This document shows positions 33,307 to 42,616 of a DNA stretch of 64,000 nt, piece after piece. The stretch comes from TMED14 sp002167805 (lineage in GTDB: Bacteria; Bacteroidota; Bacteroidia; Flavobacteriales; Schleiferiaceae): the NCBI GenBank assembly GCA_965655795.1, contig CBFHHY010000001.1, positions 302,708 to 366,707 on the forward strand, given 5' to 3'. How positions within the stretch are numbered: the stretch's first letter is position 1; the number at the start of each line of letters is the position of its first letter. The notes under the pieces were generated by a model. That model searched no databases. It saw nothing but the letters and a program-made list of their open reading frames with translations, and was not told the DNA's origin. The translations under genes were made by a program, and so were the position numbers.

Positions 33307-34497
33307 ATGAAAAAAATAGCAGTATTAGCCTTAATGGCAATCTTTATAATTTCTTGCGGTGCAAAGCCGGGAGGTGGAATAAAGGTTAATGGTGAGAAGG
33401 TAAAATTACAAGATGGAATTTTTGCTTTTTTGAAATCCTCAAAAGGAGATATTTTGATCGAATTAGAATATGTCAAAGCCCCTCTAACAGTTGCCAATTT
33501 CGTGGCCTTAGCTGAGGGTGATCACCCGGAGACAAATGTAAAAGCAGGTGAGCCTTTTTTTGATGGGTTGAAATTTCACCGTGTTATCCCTCAATTTATG
33601 ATTCAGGGTGGCGATCCCATGGGAACGGGGCAAGGTGGTCCTGGGTATAGTTTTCCAGATGAGTTTCATCCAGATTTGAAACATTCGGTTCCAGGTATAT
33701 TGTCGATGGCCAACAGTGGGCCGAATACAAACGGTTCTCAGTTTTTTATTACTGAAGTTCCAACAGCATGGCTGGATAATAAGCATTCAGTTTTTGGGAA
33801 AACGATCAAAGGGCTCGAGAAAATAATTGAAATCTCTGGAGTTGAGAAAAATGCTTCAAATGCTCCTAATGAGGACATCACAATGACTATTGAAATAATC
33901 CGAGTTGGAAAAAATGCCAAAGCATTTGATGCGCCAACAATATTTAACTCAAAAAAAGATGAGCTACTTATTGCCCAAGAAAAGAAAAAAGAAGCAGCTG
34001 CACTAAAAGGAATAGAGAGATCTTCTCAATACCCTTGGTTGATGGATGGAGGCGTTGTGGATTCTGATATTTATGAACCTAAATATAAATTTTGGAATGC
34101 TAAGGCTCGCAAATTAGCAGATGGATTGAAAGTTTTTGATATTGAGCTAGGGGAAGGAGATCCAATAAAAAAAGGCGATCAGGTGCTGGTTCATTACGCA
34201 GGTTATCTTTCATCTGGAAAGCCTTTTGATAGCAGTGTCAAAGAGATTGCAATGCAAATGAATAATTATAACCCTCAAAGAGAGCCATATAGTCCTTTCC
34301 CTGTAATTGCTGGCCCTCAAGGCAGAGTTATTGAAGGATGGAAACGCGGACTGATTGGACTAAAAAAAGGAGGTCATTCAAAATTACTTATACCTTCAGA
34401 GTTGGGATACGGATCTAGCGGAGCTGGACAAGTTATCCCTCCGAATAGTTCTTTAGTTTTTGATGTCTGGATTGAAGACGTAATCCCAGCAAACTAA
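33307..34497 (+). CDS. Lipoprotein cyclophilin-FKBP fusion peptidyl-prolyl isomerase
   Basis: A 396-residue dual-family immunophilin. The N-terminus is a lipoprotein signal ending I-I-S-C-G (Cys at about 17). About 36-200 form a cyclophilin domain with the catalytic F-H-R-V-I-P-Q-F-M-I-Q-G-G segment, the N-G-S-Q-F-F-I-T strand and the W-L-D-N-K-H-S-V-F-G end. A linker of about 85 residues with a charged coiled-coil-like start (E-K-K-K-E-A-A-A) leads to an FKBP domain (about 290-396) with V-L-V-H-Y-A-G, F-D-S-S, V-I-E-G-W and the I-P-P-N-S-S-L-V-F-D end. Both active sites look complete, so it should isomerise X-Pro bonds in exported proteins. It lies 32 bp after gldI and 59 bp before its cytoplasmic paralogue. 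Confidence 0.92.
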   Translation: MKKIAVLALMAIFIISCGAKPGGGIKVNGEKVKLQDGIFAFLKSSKGDILIELEYVKAPLTVANFVALAEGDHPETNVKAGEPFFDGLKFHRVIPQFMIQGGDPMGTGQGGPGYSFPDEFHPDLKHSVPGILSMANSGPNTNGSQFFITEVPTAWLDNKHSVFGKTIKGLEKIIEISGVEKNASNAPNEDITMTIEIIRVGKNAKAFDAPTIFNSKKDELLIAQEKKKEAAALKGIERSSQYPWLMDGGVVDSDIYEPKYKFWNAKARKLADGLKVFDIELGEGDPIKKGDQVLVHYAGYLSSGKPFDSSVKEIAMQMNNYNPQREPYSPFPVIAGPQGRVIEGWKRGLIGLKKGGHSKLLIPSELGYGSSGAGQVIPPNSSLVFDVWIEDVIPAN

Positions 34498-34556
34498 ATT
34501 ATTTGATTAATAATTTCCCAATCGTGGAAAAATAATTCTTTTTAAATATCATAATT

Positions 34557-35489
34557 ATGAATGATGGCTTATACGCTCGATTGAACACCTCAAAAGGAGA
34601 AATAATGTTCTCCTTACACTACAAGAAAACCCCTATGACCGTGGGGAATTTTGTCGGTCTTGCCGAGGGTACTAAAAAAAATTCAGCATTCCCTGAGGGT
34701 CACAAATATTATGACGGACTTTCTTTTCATCGAGTAATACCAGATTTCATGATTCAAGGAGGTTGTCCTCAAGGAAAAGGAACAGGTGGCCCTGGTTACA
34801 ACTTTCCTGATGAGATTGTGTCTGATTTAAAGCATTCTGGTCCAGGAGTACTATCAATGGCCAATGCAGGTCCTGGAACTAATGGTTCTCAATTTTTTAT
34901 TACTCATGTTGAGACTTCATGGTTAGATGGAAAACACACTGTTTTTGGAAGAGTAGTGAAGGGGCAAGAAATCGTGGATAAGATATCTGAAAATGATAAA
35001 ATAGATTCTATTGAAATTTTATCCATTGGTTCCGAAGCTAAGTCATTTGATCCCCATAAGGCCTTCGAGAAGGGAATACAGGCGCAAAAAGAGATTGAAC
35101 GAAATTCTAAAGCGTCTGAATTAAGGGCTATCGAATCATCCGTGAAAGGGATGGAAAAGACAGACTCAGGCCTTTATTATAAAATGGAATTGGAAGGAAA
35201 AGGAAAGGCCCCAAATTCTGGACAAAATGTAAAAGTTCATTATACAGGAAGTTTACTTGATGGATCTGTATTTGATTCGAGCGTTCAACGCGGTGAGCCA
35301 ATTGATATACCAATCGGCATCGGAAGAGTAATACCGGGCTGGGATGAAGGAATAATGCTTCTAAAAGAAGGAGGAAAAGCTCGTTTTGTTATTCCATCGG
35401 AATTGGGATATGGCTCACAAGGCGCAGGGGGTGTGATTCCACCGAATGCAACATTGATCTTTGATGTTGAACTGATAAAAGTAGGCTAA
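34557..35489 (+). CDS. Cytoplasmic cyclophilin-FKBP fusion peptidyl-prolyl isomerase
   Basis: A 310-residue paralogue of the previous gene without signal peptide, hence probably cytoplasmic. A cyclophilin domain (about 1-155) has F-H-R-V-I-P-D-F-M-I-Q-G-G and N-G-S-Q-F-F-I-T-H; a helical, charged linker (about 160-205, E-K-G-I-Q-A-Q-K-E-I-E-R-N) leads to an FKBP domain (about 205-310) with V-K-V-H-Y-T-G, F-D-S-S, V-I-P-G-W and I-P-P-N-A-T-L-I-F-D-V-E-L. All residues expected in both catalytic pockets appear to be there. The linker is shorter than in the lipoprotein version. The pair presumably arose by duplication with gain or loss of the export signal. SemiSWEET follows after 4 bp. Confidence 0.92.
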   Translation: MNDGLYARLNTSKGEIMFSLHYKKTPMTVGNFVGLAEGTKKNSAFPEGHKYYDGLSFHRVIPDFMIQGGCPQGKGTGGPGYNFPDEIVSDLKHSGPGVLSMANAGPGTNGSQFFITHVETSWLDGKHTVFGRVVKGQEIVDKISENDKIDSIEILSIGSEAKSFDPHKAFEKGIQAQKEIERNSKASELRAIESSVKGMEKTDSGLYYKMELEGKGKAPNSGQNVKVHYTGSLLDGSVFDSSVQRGEPIDIPIGIGRVIPGWDEGIMLLKEGGKARFVIPSELGYGSQGAGGVIPPNATLIFDVELIKVG

Positions 35490-35493
35490 TACT

Positions 35494-35739
35494 GTGGAGA
35501 CCATTGGATGGATTGCCGCGGGATTAACTACAATTTCATTTTTACCCCAGGCTATTAAGGTTCTTCGTTCAAATGAAACTTCATCTATAAGCTTATGGAT
35601 GTATTCTATCTTTACAATAGGGATTTTATGCTGGCTTATTTATGGGGTCTATCTGAAAAGTTCACAAATGATTTTATCAAATTTGATAACCTTTTTCTTT
35701 GCAGTTATAATTCTCAGAGCAAAAGTAAAAAATGGTTAA
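35494..35739 (+). CDS. SemiSWEET/PQ-loop small sugar transporter
   Basis: An 81-residue membrane protein with three hydrophobic helices, the half-transporter (triple-helix bundle) form of the SWEET family that dimerises to move sugars. The conserved proline-glutamine motif of helix 1 (S-F-L-P-Q-A-I-K-V) and the polar S-I-S-L-W-M-Y start of helix 2 with a following L-C-W-L-I-Y-G-V are visible; the helix-2/3 region carries the usual asparagine (L-S-N-L-I-T). Length fits known SemiSWEETs. The start codon is GTG, 4 bp after the stop of the PPIase gene. The 3' end faces convergent uvrB with a 7 bp gap. The transported sugar is unknown. Confidence 0.88.
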   Translation: METIGWIAAGLTTISFLPQAIKVLRSNETSSISLWMYSIFTIGILCWLIYGVYLKSSQMILSNLITFFFAVIILRAKVKNG

Positions 35740-35746
35740 ATGTTTT

Positions 35747-37750
35747 TCACAAAGATCTCTCTCTTTTAGCTTTTTGGAGATTAGAAAGTAAGTCGCGATA
35801 ACTTGCAGCATCAATGAAATCCAGATTTTTTGCTGACTTTTCCATTTTTTTTCGAATTTCTTTAATTCGATCATCAAGTTGAACTGGAGTCAATAAATTT
35901 AATTTTGTTTCGTCTAACTCTTTTTTCTCTTGGTTTATTCTTAAATTTTCTGCGTGCCGATCCTTAAAGGCTTTGGATTCTTCTTTTACAATTGCTTTGG
36001 GGGTTATGTTATTGTCTTGATTATACTTTGATTGAATTTTCCTTCTTCTCTCGGTTTCAGTAATGGTTTTTTGCATGGAGTCAGTAATTTGATCGGCATA
36101 AAATATTCCCATTCCATTGATATTCCTGGCCGCACGACCAACAGTTTGAACTAAAGATCTTTCCGATCTAAGAAAACCTTCTTTATCAGCATCTAGAACA
36201 GCGACTAAGGATACTTGAGGGAAATCTAGGCCTTCTCTTAGAAGATTGACACCAATTAAAACATCGAAAAGTCCACGTCTTAGGTCTTCCATAATTTGAA
36301 CTCTTTCTAATGTTTCAACATCGGAATGAATGTAGCGGCAACGAATAGAATATCTCGTAAAATATTTATTCAATTCTTCTGCCATTCTTTTGGTGAGCGT
36401 TGTAACTAGGACTCTCTCATTTTTTTCCGTTCTCAGTTGAATCTCTTCCATTAAGTCATCAACCTGGTTTTCGCTCTTCCTTACCTCAATAATCGGGTCA
36501 AGTAATCCTGTTGGGCGAATTATTTGCTCTACGATTACCCCCTCTGATTTTTGCAATTCATAATCTGTAGGAGTTGCAGAAACATAAATAACTTGATTCT
36601 GAAGAATTTCAAACTCCTCAAATTTTAAAGGTCTATTGTCCATGGCAGCAGGAAGCCTAAAACCATATTCTACAAGATTTTCTTTTCTGGATCTATCGCC
36701 ACCATACATGGCTCTAACCTGAGGGAGGCTAACGTGGCTCTCATCTACTATCAGTAAGAAATCTTTTGGAAAATAATCAACAAGACAAAAAGGGCGAGTG
36801 TTTGGTTCTCGTCCATCTAGATATCGACTGTAATTTTCAATTCCTGAACAATATCCCAATTCTTTTATCATTTCAAGGTCAAAATTTGTTCGCTCTTTTA
36901 AACGTTTTGCCTCCAATGGTCTCTGAGTATCTAAAAAATAGTTTACCTGAAGCCCTAAGTCAATTTCAATGTTTTTTATAGCATTGTTAAGTTGATCGGG
37001 TGTTGTAACAAAAAGATTTGCGGGGAAAATTCTTAAGGTATCTATTTCCTCTAATTTAGCCATCGAAATTGGATCCCAAACTTCAATACGTTCAATTTCG
37101 TTTCCCCAAAAGGAGAGCCTATGAAATGAATCCCCATAAGCAGGAAATATATCCACAGTATCTCCTTTAACTCTAAAATCTCCTCGCTTAAAATCCGCTG
37201 CAGTTCTGCTATATAGCGCATTTACAAATTGTAGCAATAGCTTTTGACGAGATATTTTGAATCCTTTGGATATCTGTATCGTTTGAGAATTAAAAGCATC
37301 AGGGTTCCCCATTCCATATAAACATGAAACCGATGCTACAACAATTACATCTTTTCTTCCACTTAAAAGAGATGAGGTAGCACTTAGCCGCATTTTTTCA
37401 ATTTCATCATTTATACTTAAGTCTTTTTCAATATAAGTGCCGCTACTAGGTATAAATGCTTCTGGCTGATAATAGTCATAGTAAGAGACAAAATATTCAA
37501 CGGCATTATTTGGAAAGAATGACTTGAATTCTTGATATAATTGGGCTGCCAAAGTTTTATTGTGAGATAAAATGAGAGTTGGTCTCTTTACTTCATTTAT
37601 AACATTCGCAACTGTAAATGTTTTTCCAGAACCAGTAACACCAAGTAGACTTTGATATTTATCCCCGCTTAAAATACCTTCTGATAATTTTTTTATTGCT
37701 TGAGGTTGATCACCAGTCGGCTCAAAAGGACTTTCAATCTGAAAATCCAT
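35747..37750 (-). CDS. uvrB: Excinuclease ABC subunit B
   Basis: UvrB is the damage-verifying helicase-like subunit of nucleotide excision repair; it takes lesions from UvrA and recruits UvrC. The 667-residue protein has the standard order: Walker A G-V-T-G-S-G-K-T (37-44), the damage-probing beta-hairpin region Y-Y-D-Y-Y-Q-P-E, D-E-S-H (Walker B), helicase motifs IV-VI (V-L-V-T-T-L-T-K-R-M-A-E, G-L-D-F-P-Q-V-S, Q-T-V-G-R-A-A-R-N) and a C-terminal UVR domain that binds UvrC (I-K-E-I-R-K-K-M). It is last in a five-gene operon, 1 bp after DUF349. Confidence 0.97.
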   Translation of the reverse strand: MDFQIESPFEPTGDQPQAIKKLSEGILSGDKYQSLLGVTGSGKTFTVANVINEVKRPTLILSHNKTLAAQLYQEFKSFFPNNAVEYFVSYYDYYQPEAFIPSSGTYIEKDLSINDEIEKMRLSATSSLLSGRKDVIVVASVSCLYGMGNPDAFNSQTIQISKGFKISRQKLLLQFVNALYSRTAADFKRGDFRVKGDTVDIFPAYGDSFHRLSFWGNEIERIEVWDPISMAKLEEIDTLRIFPANLFVTTPDQLNNAIKNIEIDLGLQVNYFLDTQRPLEAKRLKERTNFDLEMIKELGYCSGIENYSRYLDGREPNTRPFCLVDYFPKDFLLIVDESHVSLPQVRAMYGGDRSRKENLVEYGFRLPAAMDNRPLKFEEFEILQNQVIYVSATPTDYELQKSEGVIVEQIIRPTGLLDPIIEVRKSENQVDDLMEEIQLRTEKNERVLVTTLTKRMAEELNKYFTRYSIRCRYIHSDVETLERVQIMEDLRRGLFDVLIGVNLLREGLDFPQVSLVAVLDADKEGFLRSERSLVQTVGRAARNINGMGIFYADQITDSMQKTITETERRRKIQSKYNQDNNITPKAIVKEESKAFKDRHAENLRINQEKKELDETKLNLLTPVQLDDRIKEIRKKMEKSAKNLDFIDAASYRDLLSNLQKAKRERSL

Positions 37751-37751
37751 A

Positions 37752-39533
37752 TTATTCTTCTTTCTTATGTGGTTCTGCCTCCGTTACTTTGGAAGATTCA
37801 GTTTCAGATAAGTTTTTTTCAGAGTTTTCTTTTCGCAAAGCGATTTTAACATTTTTTAGTTCCTCTTGGGCTTTTTCAACATTTTTTTTCGCTAGGTCCA
37901 CTTTCTTTTGTGCATCTTTAACTATTGGGCTCTCTGAATTAGCAAATTGAAAGAAACCCATATTATTTTCTAATTGAGAAAGCTCTTTTTTAGCTTTTTC
38001 TACCATTGATATGGCGTTAGTGAGTTTGAAATTACGCGCATTCTCTACTTTTTGTGCCTTTCTAGTTATCCCATTTGCAGATCGCATTGCATCAAAGAAA
38101 TTATTGCAAACCTCTTTAAATTGAAGCCATACTTTTTCCGATTCTTTTCTGGGAACAAAACCAGTTTTTTTCCATTTTTCTTGGAGTGACTTTATCTCAT
38201 TTGCGGCTAACTCCCAGTCTGTTCTTTTAGCGATTTCTTCCGCTTTAGCTACCAAAGCGTATTTTTCTTCCAAAGCGTTCTTGACCTCTAGTTTTCTTGC
38301 TTTGTAGAATTGGTTTCTATTTTTGAAGAATAATTTTTCAGACTTTTTAAACCTTTCCCATAAAAGGTCACTCGCGCTGCTAAATGTTCTTCCCACTTTA
38401 GAGATTGATTCTCGGAGCTCTTTTGCTGTATCTGTTGATTTTTGCCATTGATTATGGTTGGTATTCTCTTGGGAAATAAGATTTTCAAAGTCCTTTACAA
38501 TTTTCTCTTTAGATAATAGCTTTTCTTTATTTTTTTTAACTGCTGTTTCTTGATTTATCCTTCGCTTTTCATGAAGGATATTAGAGGAATCTTGGAATGA
38601 TTTCCATAAAGACTCTTTGTCATCCATTGAAACTGGTCCAGATTCTTTCCATTCTTTGTGAAGCCTCTGCAATTCTTTACCCATTGCTGCACTCCATTGC
38701 TTTTCTGATAGCTTTTGAATTTCTTTTATTAGGCCTAACTTGATTTCTTTGTTATGTTTAAAATCTATATCGCGTAAATCGTGTGATAGTCTAAGGTTGT
38801 CATAAAACCTATCTACAAAAAAACGATAAGAGGCATACAGGTCTCTTGTAGATTCACTTGGGACGTGTCCTATTTCTTTCCATTTGTCATTAATCCTCTT
38901 AAATTCTTTGTAGGTTTTTCCTGTCGGTAAATCATCATTTTCCGCTAGAACTTTGATTTCATTTAGTAGGTTCTTTTTTAGTTCCAGATTAATTTTCATC
39001 TTTCCCTGCAGCTGAGAACGATACTCGCTAAATAACTTTTTAAACTCATTGAAAATTTTATAAAAATTATCTTTCTTTTTTTGAACAAATTGAAAGTCAA
39101 TTATATTCCCCCCGTTTTCGAGATATTTTTCTTGAGCTTCTTTTTTTTCCTCTTCCCATCGAGGAGTTAATACTGATTTAATTGCTAGCATGGGTACTCT
39201 TACATCTTGAATGGGAAGGTTCTTTAAAATTTTAGTTGCTTCTGAGATTAACTCATCTTCACTTTTTTCATTATAATCCGCTTTGTGATCTTCATGCTCT
39301 TGCGCATCTCCATGCACTTCATCACTTGGCTCTTGGGCTAATACCGGATCTAAATTTTCGGATTCATTTGTTTCAATGGATCCGGTTATTTCAGATTCTT
39401 TTTTTTCTTGAGGATCAGTAGCTTCAGGTTTCTGCTCATTTTTCAAATTTTGAGATCCAGATTTTGAATCCTGATTTTCACTCGCTTGGATATTTGTATT
39501 CCCTTTTTTGGGAAGCTCGTCTTTCTCAGCCAT
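37752..39533 (-). CDS. DUF349 repeat protein, highly charged
   Basis: A 593-residue, strongly charged helical protein. The first 110 residues are a low-complexity acidic tail with repeated Glu-rich stretches (K-K-E-S-E-I, D-E-V-H-G-D-A-Q-E-H-E). The rest carries several DUF349 units, each recognised by a W-K-x-x-G-(P/H/F)-V-(P/S) turn: W-K-E-I-G-H-V-P, W-K-E-S-G-P-V-S and W-K-K-T-G-F-V-P, each followed by a helix ending in F-x-x-x-(C/F)-(N/D)-x-F-(F/Y). The function of the family is unknown. A C-terminal coiled coil of about 60 residues rich in Lys and Glu follows. It lies between aroE (24 bp upstream) and uvrB (1 bp downstream), suggesting co-expression but not a shared function. Confidence 0.9.
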   Translation of the reverse strand: MAEKDELPKKGNTNIQASENQDSKSGSQNLKNEQKPEATDPQEKKESEITGSIETNESENLDPVLAQEPSDEVHGDAQEHEDHKADYNEKSEDELISEATKILKNLPIQDVRVPMLAIKSVLTPRWEEEKKEAQEKYLENGGNIIDFQFVQKKKDNFYKIFNEFKKLFSEYRSQLQGKMKINLELKKNLLNEIKVLAENDDLPTGKTYKEFKRINDKWKEIGHVPSESTRDLYASYRFFVDRFYDNLRLSHDLRDIDFKHNKEIKLGLIKEIQKLSEKQWSAAMGKELQRLHKEWKESGPVSMDDKESLWKSFQDSSNILHEKRRINQETAVKKNKEKLLSKEKIVKDFENLISQENTNHNQWQKSTDTAKELRESISKVGRTFSSASDLLWERFKKSEKLFFKNRNQFYKARKLEVKNALEEKYALVAKAEEIAKRTDWELAANEIKSLQEKWKKTGFVPRKESEKVWLQFKEVCNNFFDAMRSANGITRKAQKVENARNFKLTNAISMVEKAKKELSQLENNMGFFQFANSESPIVKDAQKKVDLAKKNVEKAQEELKNVKIALRKENSEKNLSETESSKVTEAEPHKKEE

Positions 39534-39557
39534 AGCTGGTTGTTTAATAAGTTCATG

Positions 39558-40319
39558 TCAAATTTGAGAAATATTAAGCACATCTGCCCAATATTGCCAT
39601 GCTTTTTTTGCCTGAAATATCAACATTTCTGATCCATTTAATATTTCACACCCTTGAGATTCCATTTTTTTTAAGAATCGAGTTTTAGTCGGATTATATA
39701 CCAAGTCAATTGCAATAGGCTTTTTCTCTCCGAGCCATATGGGTGATTCAGGAGTTTGATCTAAATTTGGGTGCATTCCTAAATTGGTACACTGAATTAC
39801 TGCTGAGGCCTGAATCTCGGAAATGCTTTCAAATGAGACCTCAGGCCAGCTGAATCCGCCTTTTTTATTTCTGCACAAAATAATACCTTGATAGTTTAAA
39901 GAATCGAGTTTATTTACTATTGACCTGGCTGCACCTCCGTTTCCCAGGATGCAAATCATCGATGATTTTTCAGGATTTGGTAGGTGTTTTTTGGCCATTT
40001 CCCAAAAACCAAAACCATCCGTATTATGACCAACCCATTCGTTATTTTTACGAACAACCGTATTTACTGATCTTACAGATTTCGCAATGGGTGTAAGGTC
40101 ATTTAAATAAGGAATTATCAATTCTTTTAAAGGAGATGTTACGTTAAACCCACTTAAATCTGTCGTTTCTAAAAAAAAAGGAATTTCCTCTTTTTTAACC
40201 TGAATTGCCTTATAAGAAAGGTTTTCTGTAAAAAGGTTATTTGTCCATATCTCTGTAAATAGCTGTGGAGATCTAGATTTTTCAATTGGGTTCCCAATTA
40301 CGGCGAACTTATAATTCAT
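39558..40319 (-). CDS. aroE: Shikimate dehydrogenase
   Basis: AroE reduces 3-dehydroshikimate to shikimate with NADPH in aromatic amino-acid synthesis. The 253 residues match the Bacteroidota short form. The shikimate-binding start N-P-I-E-K-S-R-S-P, the catalytic lysine segment F-N-V-T-S-P-L-K-E, the substrate aspartate in H-N-T-D-G-F-G-F and the NADPH-binding G-N-G-G-A-A-R-S glycine loop are all visible, and near the C-terminus A-I-D-L-V-Y-N-P-T-K-T. It lies in the TPR-DUF368-aroE-DUF349-uvrB operon, 17 bp after the DUF368 gene. Confidence 0.95.
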   Translation of the reverse strand: MNYKFAVIGNPIEKSRSPQLFTEIWTNNLFTENLSYKAIQVKKEEIPFFLETTDLSGFNVTSPLKELIIPYLNDLTPIAKSVRSVNTVVRKNNEWVGHNTDGFGFWEMAKKHLPNPEKSSMICILGNGGAARSIVNKLDSLNYQGIILCRNKKGGFSWPEVSFESISEIQASAVIQCTNLGMHPNLDQTPESPIWLGEKKPIAIDLVYNPTKTRFLKKMESQGCEILNGSEMLIFQAKKAWQYWADVLNISQI

Positions 40320-40336
40320 GAACTAAGGAAATATTT

Positions 40337-41230
40337 TTAGGATATATTTTTGAATCTATTTAACAGAGATACAATAGCGAACCCCAAGAGAAAAGCTACA
40401 ATACAAGAAAAAATCGGATCCTCTAAACTAAAAACTCGTGGGTATTCAACTCCAAATGAATTAATCGACTTAAACGGATAAATTTTCATCAGAGATCCAA
40501 TAATAAAACCTCCCATTAATCCGGTCATGGCATTCGGTGCTTTTTCAAACCAATACTTTAAAAGGCGGGCAAATGATAAGAGACCTAAAAGAGCTCCAAA
40601 AATAAAAACCAGTATAATTTTCCAGTTCATCGAGTTTAAGCCTTCCAATATTCCCTGATATGAGCCTAATAATATGAGTATGAAGGAACCACTAATTCCA
40701 GGGAGAATCATAGCACAAATAGCAAGAAACCCAGATAGAAAGACATAGCTTAATGAAAGCTCGTAGTTAGCAGGAGGAATTAGCGTAATGAAGGATCCGA
40801 TTAGAATTCCTATTATCGAATGAGGAATCCAACTTGTGCGATTAGCGCTTTTCGAAATTCGAGAGAATATCAATGGTATACTTGCTAAAATGAGTCCGAA
40901 AAAAAAACTCCAGACTATATCTGAATAATTTGTTAATCCCCATGAAACGAGTCTAGACAAACTAATGATTGAGAACGCTATACCACCGAAAATAGTTAAT
41001 AAAAATTTACCATCTACCCGTTTCCAAAAACCACTTAAATTTCCGTGAGTAAGTAATTTGAAAGATTTAATATTTATTTCATTTATGGAGTCTAGAAGCC
41101 TTTTGTAAACACCGGTAATAAAAGCTATCGTTCCACCTGAAACCCCAGGAACAACATCTGCTGATCCCATTGCAAGTCCCTTTAAAAAGATTCGAAAAAA
41201 GTTCTCATTTTTTATAGAATCCTGATTCAC
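40337..41230 (-). CDS. DUF368 membrane protein, probable undecaprenyl-phosphate transporter (PopT family)
   Basis: A 297-residue polytopic inner-membrane protein of the DUF368 family. Members (PopT) have been shown to recycle undecaprenyl phosphate across the cytoplasmic membrane, so the likely job is returning the lipid carrier used for peptidoglycan and surface glycans. Family signature G-S-A-D-V-V-P-G-V-S-G-G-T at about 22-34 and a repeated A-M-I-L-P-G-I-S-G-S-F-I at about 170-181 show the internal two-fold repeat. Eight or so spans can be seen. The frame starts with GTG; a later ATG would cut off the first conserved motif. It lies between the TPR gene (6 bp upstream) and aroE. Assignment of activity is from family knowledge. 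Confidence 0.88.
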   Translation of the reverse strand: MNQDSIKNENFFRIFLKGLAMGSADVVPGVSGGTIAFITGVYKRLLDSINEINIKSFKLLTHGNLSGFWKRVDGKFLLTIFGGIAFSIISLSRLVSWGLTNYSDIVWSFFFGLILASIPLIFSRISKSANRTSWIPHSIIGILIGSFITLIPPANYELSLSYVFLSGFLAICAMILPGISGSFILILLGSYQGILEGLNSMNWKIILVFIFGALLGLLSFARLLKYWFEKAPNAMTGLMGGFIIGSLMKIYPFKSINSFGVEYPRVFSLEDPIFSCIVAFLLGFAIVSLLNRFKNIS

Positions 41231-41236
41231 TTTGAC

Positions 41237-42616
41237 TTAATTCAAGCTTTGATTAATGATTCGAGAATCTTTGGCAAGATCTGGATAAAAATCTAAAAGT
41301 TTTTGGATAAATGTGTTCGCATATCGATTTTGTCCAGCTTTTAATAACTCTAGGGCCAAACTTTCATTGGTATTTATACTCATTTGAAAACCACAATATA
41401 TTGCTGCCATATCGAGACTCTCGGGATATCTTTCAATCCCAATCTCCAAAACCTTCTCAGCAGCAGAGTTTTGATTGATTTTTTGAAGAGTTTTCACGTA
41501 ATCAAATAATCCTTGTGGTTTTTCGCTTCGGAGAAACTTTAGGACCAGTTTGAGCATTTTTTCCCCTTCTATAAATAATCCTAAGCGCTGGTATAAGTCA
41601 TATGCGATTAGATAGTAGTCTGGATTTTCTGGATCTAATGATAACGCTTTTTTAACATGTTCTGTAGCCTCAAAAAGTTTTTGACTTTCTCCATAAAGAA
41701 TGGCTAATTCTATCCATGCTTCATCAAGATCCTCATCTAATTTTACCGCCTGCTTTAATGCATCTGTAGCTTCAGGGATTTGATTATTTGATTGATAGCA
41801 AATCCCTAAACGGTAATATGTGTAACCATTAGACTCGAATTTTAGAGCGTCTTTATAAGATTTGATTGCGAGAGAATATTCTTTAAGCTCTTCTCTGATT
41901 CTTCCAATATCAAAATAAGCTGCCGTAAATCGATCATCTATAAGCAGGGCGTACTCGTAAGCCTCAATTGCTTTATTAAATCTCTTAAGACGAAAAAGTG
42001 ATCCTCCAAGATGATACCATCCAGTTTCACTGAAGGGATATTGATCAAGATATGCTTGAAACCATTCGACTGATTTTTCGTCTTTATTTGCCATGTCAAA
42101 GTTTGCAGCGAGCATGTAAAGTAAATGATCATCTTTGGGTTCTTCTCTCAACATAGATTTCAAGACTTTGATCGCATGATTAAATTCTCCAATAGCCGTG
42201 TATAGACTCGCTAGATGTGCTTGAATGGGAAATTGATCTTCACTATTTTGAAGCGCATGCTTTAAGGATTTAATTGCTTCTTGATGTTTACCCTGTCTGA
42301 TGAATAATTGACCTCTAGCCCAGTCTAAATCTGGATGATTTGGAGAAATGCTTTCGGCCATATCAATGGCTTCTTGAGCGCGATCTAATTGTTGGGATGC
42401 AACAAAATATCTAGCTCTTTTTACCTCAAAAGTCGTAGCGTATGGGTGCTGATCTATACCCATATTTATAGCAATTAGGGCTTGGGATAGTTGACCAGTT
42501 TCTAGGTAGTAATCAGCAATTTCTTCAAATTCATCAACATCAAAAAATAAAGAAGAAGCATCTTTAAGAGACTTTTCAAATTTTTGAATTAAGTAATTCG
42601 ATTCGGAATCTTTCAT
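41237..42616 (-). CDS. Tetratricopeptide-repeat protein
   Basis: A 459-residue soluble protein made almost wholly of TPR units; about ten can be followed from residue 25 on (for example A-L-I-A-I-N-M-G-I-D-Q-H-P, A-I-E-A-Y-E-Y-A-L-L-I-D-D and A-T-E-H-V-K-K-A-L-S-L-D-P). No signal peptide or membrane span is seen, so it is probably a cytoplasmic scaffold. It is the first gene of the operon that continues with DUF368, aroE, DUF349 and uvrB. Similar TPR proteins occupy this position in other Bacteroidota; no specific function is known to me. Confidence 0.88.
   Translation of the reverse strand: MKDSESNYLIQKFEKSLKDASSLFFDVDEFEEIADYYLETGQLSQALIAINMGIDQHPYATTFEVKRARYFVASQQLDRAQEAIDMAESISPNHPDLDWARGQLFIRQGKHQEAIKSLKHALQNSEDQFPIQAHLASLYTAIGEFNHAIKVLKSMLREEPKDDHLLYMLAANFDMANKDEKSVEWFQAYLDQYPFSETGWYHLGGSLFRLKRFNKAIEAYEYALLIDDRFTAAYFDIGRIREELKEYSLAIKSYKDALKFESNGYTYYRLGICYQSNNQIPEATDALKQAVKLDEDLDEAWIELAILYGESQKLFEATEHVKKALSLDPENPDYYLIAYDLYQRLGLFIEGEKMLKLVLKFLRSEKPQGLFDYVKTLQKINQNSAAEKVLEIGIERYPESLDMAAIYCGFQMSINTNESLALELLKAGQNRYANTFIQKLLDFYPDLAKDSRIINQSLN

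Noticed and set aside
34496..34516. AT-only inverted repeat (8 bp stem, 5 nt loop) between the two cyclophilin-FKBP genes
   Set aside because: The stem has no G-C pairs and starts in the stop codon; too weak to call a terminator, and the two genes are likely co-transcribed.
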